Shown: one piece after another, positions 6,036 to 13,058 of the stretch
How the letters are laid out: each line of letters starts with the position of its first letter
How positions within the stretch are numbered: the stretch's first letter is position 1
Assembly (NCBI GenBank): GCA_046545675.1
Contig: JBKGZI010000134.1
Span: forward strand, 1-13,058
Origin: CAYLTX01 sp046545675
Lineage (GTDB): Bacteria > Myxococcota_A > Bradymonadia > Bradymonadales > Bradymonadaceae
Direction of reading: 5' to 3'
Length of the DNA stretch: 13,058 bases
Translations under genes and position numbers: made by a program
The notes under the pieces: model-generated
What the model saw: only the letters and a program-made list of their open reading frames with translations
The model's database searches: none
What the model was told of the DNA's origin: nothing

Positions 6036-7430
6036 CTACTCATCACTCGGAGCGACCATCTTCGCCGGATCCACCACCTCGTCGAACTCCTCGGGGCTCA
6101 TATAACCGAGCTCGTCGATGGCCTCACGGAGCGTCTTTTCCTCTTTATAGGCCTTCTTGGCCACCTCGGCGGCCTTGTCGTAGCCGATATGGGTGTTCAG
6201 CGCGGTTACCAGCATCAGGGAGCGCTCGAGATAATCGTTGATCTTCTCGCTGTTGGGCGCGATGCCGACCACGCATTTGTCGGTGAACGAGTGGCACGCA
6301 TCGGCCAAGAGCCGCGCGGACTCGAGCACGTTGTGGGCGATCATCGGCTTGTAGACGTTGAGCTCGAAGTTACCACCGGCGGCCGCATAGGTCACGGCGG
6401 CGTTATTGCCGAAGACCTGCGCGCATACCATCACCATCGCCTCGCCCTGGGTGGGATTGACCTTGCCGGGCATGATCGACGAGCCGGGCTCGTTGGTCGG
6501 CAGCGTGATCTCACCGATGCCGCAGCGAGGGCCGCTCGACATCCAGCGCACGTCGTTGGCGATTTTGTTGAGCGCGGTCGCCAGGGTGTTGAGCGCGCCG
6601 TGAGCCTCCATCAGGCCCTCTTTGCCGGCGAGCAGCGCAAATTTATTGGGCGCAGGCGCGAAGGGATAGCCGGTCTTGGACGACAGCGCCTCGCAGACCT
6701 TGGCGTCGAAGTCGGGCCGGGTATTGAGCCCCGTGCCCACGGCCGTGCCGCCGATGGGCACCTCGTAGAGCAGGTGCAGCGCGTCGTGGATCGCGCGCAG
6801 CGAATTATCGAGCTGGGCGACGTAGCCCGAGAATTCCTGGCCAAGGGTCAGCGGCGTGGCGTCCATCAGATGGGTGCGCCCGGTCTTGATGATGTCGTCG
6901 AACGCCTCGGCCTTGTCGTCGAGCGCGCCGCGAAGCTTCTCGACCGCCGGGATCAGCTCGGATTGGACCAGGTCGACCACCGCCACGTGGGTGGCCGTCG
7001 GAAAGCTGTCGTTGGTCGACTGGCTCTTGTTGACGTCGTCGTTGGGGTGGATCGGCTCTTTGGTGCCGATCTGGCCGCCGGCCATCTCGATGGCCCGGTT
7101 CGCGATGACCTCATTGGTGTTCATATTGGTCTGCGTGCCGCTTCCGGTCTGCCAGACCACCAGCGGGAATTGGTCGTCGAGCTCGCCGGAGATGACCTCC
7201 TCGGCGGCATCTTGGATGACGTCTTTTTTGGCCTCGGCCAGATCGCCCAGCTCGAAGTTCGCCTGCGAGCACGCCCATTTGACCAGGCCCAGCGCCTTGA
7301 TCATCGGCCGCGGCATGGTGTGGTCGCCGATCTTGAAATTCTGAAGCGAGCGCTGCGTCTGCGCGCCCCAATATTTGTCGGCGGGCACCTCGACCGTGCC
7401 CATGCTGTCGTGTTCAGTGCGGGTTGCCAT
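6036..7430 (-). CDS. fumC: Class II fumarate hydratase
   Basis: The enzyme reversibly hydrates fumarate to L-malate in the TCA cycle. It is an oxygen-stable, iron-free homotetramer in the cytosol. The 464-residue product has the family's sequence elements: TGSGTQTNMNTNEV (95-108), HPNDDVNKSQSTND (128-141), THLMDATPL (186-194) with the conserved His187, and the fumarase/aspartase signature GSSIMPGKVNP (316-326) with Ser317 on the mobile loop. The Met at 7430 is chosen over the upstream Met at 7535 because GAGGAAG lies about 4 nt before it. The product then begins with ATRTEHDSMGTVEVPADKYWGAQ, the normal N-terminus. It diverges from the DUF4870-like gene; a candidate promoter lies at 7477-7505. 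No residue anomalies are seen. Confidence 0.96.
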   Translation of the reverse strand: MATRTEHDSMGTVEVPADKYWGAQTQRSLQNFKIGDHTMPRPMIKALGLVKWACSQANFELGDLAEAKKDVIQDAAEEVISGELDDQFPLVVWQTGSGTQTNMNTNEVIANRAIEMAGGQIGTKEPIHPNDDVNKSQSTNDSFPTATHVAVVDLVQSELIPAVEKLRGALDDKAEAFDDIIKTGRTHLMDATPLTLGQEFSGYVAQLDNSLRAIHDALHLLYEVPIGGTAVGTGLNTRPDFDAKVCEALSSKTGYPFAPAPNKFALLAGKEGLMEAHGALNTLATALNKIANDVRWMSSGPRCGIGEITLPTNEPGSSIMPGKVNPTQGEAMVMVCAQVFGNNAAVTYAAAGGNFELNVYKPMIAHNVLESARLLADACHSFTDKCVVGIAPNSEKINDYLERSLMLVTALNTHIGYDKAAEVAKKAYKEEKTLREAIDELGYMSPEEFDEVVDPAKMVAPSDE

Positions 7431-7476
7431 GTCTTCCTCGTCGGGTTGGATAGAGTTTCGGACTCTCGCGCGACTA

Positions 7477-7505
7477 TTGGTAATGCTGAATCGGTGAGTT
7501 GGCAA
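7477..7505 (-). promoter_or_regulatory. Candidate fumC promoter
   Basis: On the minus strand TTGCCA (7505-7500, 5 of 6 to -35) is followed after 17 nt by TACCAA (7482-7477, weak -10). A small AGAGT/ACTCT hairpin (7452-7466) lies in the leader. The weak -10 limits confidence. Confidence 0.3.
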
Positions 7506-7598
7506 CCGGAGGTGGTTCGCCGGAACAATTGCCACACTCTCCCTTGTTTGGTTTCATGAGCGCGTATCGTTCTATTCGCCCCCAACCCCGACACGCCC

Positions 7599-8126
7599 GT
7601 GAGCCCCAAAGACCCCAACAACCCGCCCCCCGGCACCGACGGCTGGGTCGACCGCCGCAAAGAGCCCACTCGTCAGCCGCGCCCGGTGGACTTCACCGAG
7701 CCGCGCCGGTCCCAGCCGGATCTCTCGCCGCCCGAGCACTACCCTCTCGAGCGCACCGCGCAGGCCAGCCAGCGCGTCAACGCCGACCCCGAAGAGGTCG
7801 ATCGCGGCAAGCCGATGGCCATCTTCGCTCATTTGAGCATCCTATTTGGGCTGCCCGTCTTCTTGATCCCGCTCATCCAGCGCAACAACGCCTTCTCGCT
7901 GCACCACGCCAAGGCCGCCGCAGTCATCTACGGGCTGTTCATGCTCGCCGGCTTCATCTCGCTGGTGACCTGCGGGCTGGGCATGCCGCTGGCGATGCTC
8001 TGCTATATCCCGGCCCTGATCGCCATCGTGCGCGCCGCCCGCGGAGACGACGCCGGCACCTGGGGCATGGGCGAGGTGGGGGAGAATGTATTTGGGTCGG
8101 TTGAGGTTAAGGGGAGTAGAGACTAA
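7599..8126 (+). CDS. DUF4870-like small membrane protein
   Basis: The 175-residue product starts with a Pro-, Arg- and Asp-rich region of about 72 residues, probably disordered and cytoplasmic. Three hydrophobic segments follow at about 74-93, 105-125 and 129-146. The pattern MAIFAHLSILFGLP, FSLHHAKAAAVIYG and PLAMLCYIPALIAIVRAARG resembles DUF4870/Tic20-like small membrane proteins, whose function is not established. The start is a GTG; no Shine-Dalgarno is visible, and no ATG occurs in frame until codon 73, so the true start could differ. The frame is closed by TGA at 7557-7559. The gene diverges from fumC and precedes nth by 96 bp on the same strand. Family membership is a moderate-confidence resemblance; that it is a real membrane protein is more certain. 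Confidence 0.7.
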   Translation: MSPKDPNNPPPGTDGWVDRRKEPTRQPRPVDFTEPRRSQPDLSPPEHYPLERTAQASQRVNADPEEVDRGKPMAIFAHLSILFGLPVFLIPLIQRNNAFSLHHAKAAAVIYGLFMLAGFISLVTCGLGMPLAMLCYIPALIAIVRAARGDDAGTWGMGEVGENVFGSVEVKGSRD

Positions 8127-8135
8127 TAGATTGCT

Positions 8136-8188
8136 GTGGTCCCCCCACTGTCTCGCGCTGTTCTACGCACTCGGCGGAGGGGGGCCAC
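8136..8188 (+). repeat. GC-rich inverted repeat between the DUF4870-like gene and nth
   Basis: GTGG-T-CCCCCC (8136-8146) pairs with GGGGGGCCAC (8179-8188) apart from one bulged T, around a 32-nt loop. It begins 9 bp after the upstream stop codon. No U-run follows. The CCCCCCACTG within it matches the repeat segments at 5800-5808 and 5837-5846. Confidence 0.5.
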
Positions 8189-8222
8189 AAAAACCAACCA
8201 ACTCCAAACCCCCAACACCCCC

Positions 8223-8837
8223 ATGACTCCCCAGAACAAAGCCCAAAAGATCGGCCAAATCCTCGACGAGCTCTACCCTGACCCACCCATCCCGCTCGAT
8301 CACAAAGACGGCTATACGCTGACCATCGCCGTGCTCCTGTCGGCCCAATGCACCGACAAGCGCGTCAATATGGTCACGCCGGATCTCTTTGCGCTGGCCG
8401 ACAATCCCTTCGATATGGCCGAGCTGTCGGTCGAGGAGATCTTGGGGGCCATCCGCTCGTGTGGGCTCGCGCCGACCAAAGCCAAGCGGATCAAGAGGCT
8501 CTCCGAGATGCTCGTCGAGCAGGGCGGGGAGCTGCCGGACACGCTCACCGGTCTACAAAAGCTGCCCGGTGTGGGACGCAAGACTGCGCAGGTCGTCCTG
8601 GCCCAGTGGTTCGACGTGCCGTCGTTTCCGGTCGACACCCACATCCACCGGCTGGCCGAGCGCTGGGGGCTGAGCTCGGGCAAGAATGTGCGCCAGACCG
8701 AAAAAGATCTGCGCAAAGTCTTCCCCGAGGAGACCTGGAACAAGCGCCACCTGCAGATCATCTACTTCGGCCGTGAACATTGCCCGGCGCGGGGACACGA
8801 GCCCGAAGATTGCCCGATCTGTCATTGGGCCGGCTGA
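8223..8837 (+). CDS. nth: Endonuclease III (DNA glycosylase/AP lyase)
   Basis: Nth removes oxidised pyrimidines and nicks at abasic sites in base excision repair. The 204-residue product has the helix-hairpin-helix LPGVGRKTA (114-122) with catalytic Lys120, and VDTHIHRLAERWGL (137-150) with Asp138. Both fall at the same residue numbers as in the E. coli enzyme. SAQCTDKRVN (40-49) is the conserved substrate-side segment. The C-terminal iron-sulfur motif is altered: Cys187-X9-Cys197-X2-Cys200, then HWAG and stop. This differs from the usual C-X6-C-X2-C-X5-C, so the fourth Cys is absent. The frame extends upstream to a GTG at 8136, but that stretch is intergenic repeat. The ATG at 8223 gives the standard N-terminus even though no Shine-Dalgarno precedes it. 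It converges on clpA. Confidence 0.94.
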   Translation: MTPQNKAQKIGQILDELYPDPPIPLDHKDGYTLTIAVLLSAQCTDKRVNMVTPDLFALADNPFDMAELSVEEILGAIRSCGLAPTKAKRIKRLSEMLVEQGGELPDTLTGLQKLPGVGRKTAQVVLAQWFDVPSFPVDTHIHRLAERWGLSSGKNVRQTEKDLRKVFPEETWNKRHLQIIYFGREHCPARGHEPEDCPICHWAG

Positions 8838-8857
8838 ATCACTCAGAGAGTAAGATA

Positions 8858-8957
8858 GTGAGAGAGTAAGAGAGTTAGAAACGGCGAAAAGCAAAAAAGG
8901 CGACCCGGTTGATAGCCGGGCCGCCTTTCTCACTTTCTTACTTTCTCACTCTCTCAC
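8858..8957. repeat. Imperfect 21-bp inverted repeat enclosing the nth/clpA terminator
   Basis: The segment 8858-8878 (starting GTGAGAGAGT) matches the reverse complement of 8937-8957 at 18 of 21 positions. Both arms are purine/pyrimidine-skewed runs of GAGAGTAAG-like steps. They sit on either side of the GC-rich terminator stem, and the outer end is 3 bp from the clpA stop codon. Confidence 0.6.
8893..8930. terminator. Bidirectional intrinsic terminator between nth and clpA
   Basis: AAAGGCG (8896-8902) pairs with CGCCTTT (8922-8928) and CCCGG (8904-8908) with CCGGG (8916-8920), with one A/C mismatch and a TTGATAG-type loop. Six A residues at 8893-8898 give a U-run for clpA transcripts on the minus strand. 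On the plus strand TTTCTCACTTT follows, a weaker tract for nth. The position between two convergent genes fits a shared terminator. Confidence 0.8.
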
Positions 8958-8960
8958 GTT

Positions 8961-11405
<2,445 letters not shown>

Positions 11406-11430
11406 GACTCTTCTTCTCGGTGAGGGAGTC
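11406..11430 (-). promoter_or_regulatory. clpA leader with possible hairpin around the ribosome site
   Basis: On the minus strand the leader next to the ATG contains AAGAAGAG as ribosome site. GACTC (11406-11410) and GAGTC (11426-11430) on the plus strand can pair across it. The stem is only 5 bp, so regulation is speculative. Confidence 0.2.
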
Positions 11431-11555
11431 CGCTGTCTTATCGAGCTAGCGAATGCGAATCTACGGCGCTATGACTGCCGGGCCGTCTCGCTTCGACAAC
11501 CGAGGCCGGTGCGTGCTGGCCAGGCCGACCTGCCTCATTGAGCTTTGCTTCAGCC

Positions 11556-11876
11556 TCATTCGGGCTCCATGGTGACCATCAACGGATGGCCCTCCTGGCG
11601 TGCCCACTTCTGAGTCTGATGCACCTTTGTTTCGGCCACCTCCCGGGTGTATACACCGGCGACACCTTGGCCGCGTTTGTGCACCCGCAACATGATCTGA
11701 GTGGCTTCGGCCGGCGTCTTACTGAACACTGTTTCCAGAGCCCGCACCACAAACTCCATGGTGGTGAAGTTATCGTTGTGGAAGATGACTTTGAACCTCC
11801 GAGGTTCTTCAACCTCGGACTTCTCCTTCTTCTCGGTGGCTACATCGCCTTGTTGGTCGCTCTGACTCACTTCCAC
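11556..11876 (-). CDS. clpS: ClpS, N-degron adaptor of ClpA
   Basis: ClpS binds proteins with N-terminal Leu, Phe, Tyr or Trp and hands them to ClpA. The 106-residue product has a charged, disordered N-terminus (1-26) followed by the core. Numbering coincides with E. coli ClpS: Asn34, Asp35, Thr38, Met40, Val43, Met62, Val65, His66 and Leu99, all pocket residues, are kept; Asp36 is Asn. AETKVHQTQKWARQEGHPL (81-99) is the conserved C-terminal part. The start is a GTG. GAAGGAG lies 4 nt before it, while a second in-frame GTG two codons on would have 10 nt, so the start is uncertain by two codons. It precedes clpA by 150 bp on the same strand. A candidate promoter with an inverted repeat lies at 12130-12167, implying a leader of about 250 nt. 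Confidence 0.94.
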   Translation of the reverse strand: MEVSQSDQQGDVATEKKEKSEVEEPRRFKVIFHNDNFTTMEFVVRALETVFSKTPAEATQIMLRVHKRGQGVAGVYTREVAETKVHQTQKWARQEGHPLMVTMEPE

Positions 11877-12129
11877 TCAACTCCTTCGCCGGTCTCTTGG
11901 ATGGGCGCTGAATAACCTCCTGCCGCTGCCAACAACCGGTGTTGCCCTCGGAGCCAGAACACGACCGAGGACCCGGCATGGGGCGAGTTACGCCCGGCAC
12001 CGATGCCACCGTGGGATGAAACAACTCAGCGCGGCCAGCTATTCGAAGCTGACTCATTCTCGTGTCCGAGCCCTTCGTCGGGCCGGCCCACTCGGTGGCA
12101 TGGAGCAAATGCTTCAGAGGTCTTCCCTC

Positions 12130-12149
12130 AATTCTATCTGTATAGAATT
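12130..12149. promoter_or_regulatory. Operator-like inverted repeat, 8-bp arms
   Basis: AATTCTAT (12130-12137) and ATAGAATT (12142-12149) are perfect inverted copies separated by CTGT. Such a 20-bp AT-rich dyad in a divergent intergenic region is typical of a dimeric repressor or activator site. It overlaps the proposed clpS -10 box. Confidence 0.45.
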
Positions 12150-12167
12150 TCACGGGACGTTTTTCCA
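12139..12167 (-). promoter_or_regulatory. Candidate clpS promoter
   Basis: On the minus strand TGGAAA (12167-12162) and TATACA (12144-12139) have a 17-nt spacer; each matches consensus at 4 of 6. The -10 falls within the inverted repeat at 12130-12149. The promoter would give clpS a leader of about 250 nt. Confidence 0.3.
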
Positions 12168-12245
12168 GCGCCCCTCCAACACTGAGGATAAGCGCATTTC
12201 ACAAACGCCCAAACTCCACCGGGTCGCTTCCCCCCCTCTCAGAAG

Positions 12246-12266
12246 CCCTGCTTTGAAAGCGCAGGG
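12246..12266. other. Hairpin upstream of pdxH
   Basis: CCCTGC (12246-12251) pairs with GCAGGG (12261-12266) around TTTGAAAGC. An alternative stem, GCTTT/AAAGC, uses the inner bases, so two conformations are possible. No U-run follows. It lies about 160 bp before pdxH and its role is unknown. Confidence 0.25.
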
Positions 12267-12424
12267 ACGGCTGAAGCGGCTGCAACAGGCGCCCGTGGCG
12301 GCTTCAGGTTCCAATGGAGGGTCGGCGGCCGATGGCGCCGACTCCTTCGATTGGTGGTTCGCTGCGAATCTGTTACATACTTCCCGCGGGCCGGATTCTC
12401 GAAAACTTACGGAGCTCAGTGATT

Positions 12425-13021
12425 ATGCCCGAGACACCATACGACGATCCATTCGACTGGTTTGCCCACTGGTACGCCGACGTCCGCGATGCGCAGTTGG
12501 CCAATTTCAACGCCATGTCGCTGGCCACCGTCGACGCCACCGGCCAGCCGCGCACACGCCAGGTGCTACTCAAGAGCTTTGATGCGGCGGGGTTCGTTTT
12601 CTATACAAATTATCGCTCTCCGAAGGCTCGCCAGCTCGAGGAGAACCCGCGGGTGGCGCTCAACTTCTATTGGCGCGGCCTCGAGCGACAGATCCGCATC
12701 GAGGGCTTCGCCGACAGGCTCTCCGAGGCCGACTCCGACGCCTACTTCGCCACGCGACCGCGCGGCAGCCAGGTCGGCGCCTGGGCCTCCCAACAATCCC
12801 AGCCCCTGGAGACACGCCAAGTGCTGGCCAGCCGCGTCGAGGAGTTCGAGGATAAATTCCACGACCAAGAGGTCCCGCGCCCACCCCATTGGGGCGGCTA
12901 TCGGGTGGTTCCCCTGCGCATGGAGTTTTGGGAGGCGGAGGCTTATCGACTGCACGACAGGTGGGAGTTCGTGCGCCAGTCGGCCGATGACGGGTGGAAG
13001 GTGGAGATGCTTTATCCGTGA
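12425..13021 (+). CDS. pdxH: Pyridoxamine/pyridoxine 5'-phosphate oxidase
   Basis: PdxH is an FMN-dependent homodimer that oxidises pyridoxamine or pyridoxine 5'-phosphate to pyridoxal 5'-phosphate, the last step of de novo and salvage vitamin B6 synthesis. The 198-residue product has RTRQVLLK (43-50), FVFYTNYRSPKARQL (57-71), LERQIRIEG (86-94), RPRGSQVGAWASQQSQPL (111-128), PRPPHWGGYRV (151-161) and RLHDRWEF (175-182). These are the FMN and PLP binding segments in the family order. It ends VEMLYP, a variant of the usual R-L-x-P terminus. The ATG at 12425 has GGAG 10 nt upstream; an in-frame GTG at 12419 is a close alternative. Further upstream codons encode no conserved sequence. It is monocistronic here and diverges from clpS; a hairpin at 13043-13058 follows. 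Confidence 0.95.
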   Translation: MPETPYDDPFDWFAHWYADVRDAQLANFNAMSLATVDATGQPRTRQVLLKSFDAAGFVFYTNYRSPKARQLEENPRVALNFYWRGLERQIRIEGFADRLSEADSDAYFATRPRGSQVGAWASQQSQPLETRQVLASRVEEFEDKFHDQEVPRPPHWGGYRVVPLRMEFWEAEAYRLHDRWEFVRQSADDGWKVEMLYP

Positions 13022-13042
13022 GGGTTGATCGGTAAGGCAGGG

Positions 13043-13058
13043 CCCGTGCGAGCACGGG
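13043..13058 (+). terminator. Probable pdxH terminator stem (cut by window end)
   Basis: CCCGTG (13043-13048) and CACGGG (13053-13058) pair perfectly around CGAG, 21 bp after the pdxH stop. Any U-run would lie beyond the window. Confidence 0.5.

Larger units (their letters stand above)
11877..12424. other. Non-coding region between divergent clpS and pdxH
   Basis: About 548 bp carry no convincing gene. Visible elements are a small CAACA/TGTTG hairpin (11930-11944), the inverted repeat and candidate clpS promoter (12130-12167), a CCCTGC/GCAGGG hairpin (12246-12266), and the pdxH ribosome site (GGAG 12411-12414). A convincing pdxH promoter was not found. The length is more than two promoters need, so long leaders or a small RNA are possible. 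Confidence 0.5.

Noticed and set aside
6189..7559. Long open frame of 456 codons opposite fumC
   Set aside because: It is antisense to an unmistakable fumarase and shows no family motifs; high-GC codon bias leaves such long shadow frames.

Overview
The window is a GC-rich bacterial chromosome segment made mostly of housekeeping genes. A classical mevalonate operon (GHMP kinases plus decarboxylase) sits beside a proteobacterial-style ClpS/ClpA/Aat N-degron set, class II fumarase, endonuclease III and PdxH. Mevalonate-pathway use in a Gram-negative-like gene set fits a Myxococcota/former-Deltaproteobacteria type host (myxobacteria or Bradymonadales), but that is inference; no rRNA or other phylogenetic marker is present.

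Layout. Positions 1-617 hold almost no coding sequence. The left edge carries what may be the start of an IS3-type transposase ORF on the minus strand. Positions 180-411 hold a dense run of hairpins, followed by a 14-bp perfect palindrome and then a DUF2267 gene (618-1082, +). A minus-strand operon follows at 4186-1135: mevalonate kinase, diphosphomevalonate decarboxylase (8-bp overlap) and phosphomevalonate kinase (3-bp gap). Upstream of it on the same strand is a macro-domain gene (4908-4315). That gene has its own good promoter, whose -35 box lies at the edge of a 41-bp tandem repeat array.

Next come aat (5733-5140, -) and fumC (7430-6036, -), separated by about 300 bp of GC-rich palindromic repeat sequence. 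Diverging from fumC are a small DUF4870-like membrane protein (7599-8126, +) and nth (8223-8837, +). nth converges on clpA (11405-8961, -) across a strong intrinsic terminator wrapped in a larger imperfect inverted repeat. clpS (11876-11556, -) lies upstream of clpA, and pdxH (12425-13021, +) diverges from clpS across about 550 bp of non-coding DNA. That non-coding DNA contains an operator-like inverted repeat over a plausible clpS promoter.

Functionally there are two clear modules. One is isopentenyl diphosphate synthesis from mevalonate (MVK, PMK and MVD; HMG-CoA synthase and reductase are not in the window). The other is the bacterial N-degron pathway: Aat adds Leu/Phe to N-termini, ClpS recognises them, and ClpA unfolds the substrates (ClpP is not in the window). 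The remaining genes are single housekeeping functions. I do not see a defence system, CRISPR array, prophage or biosynthetic cluster. The least explained parts are the hairpin-rich left end and the intergenic repeats.
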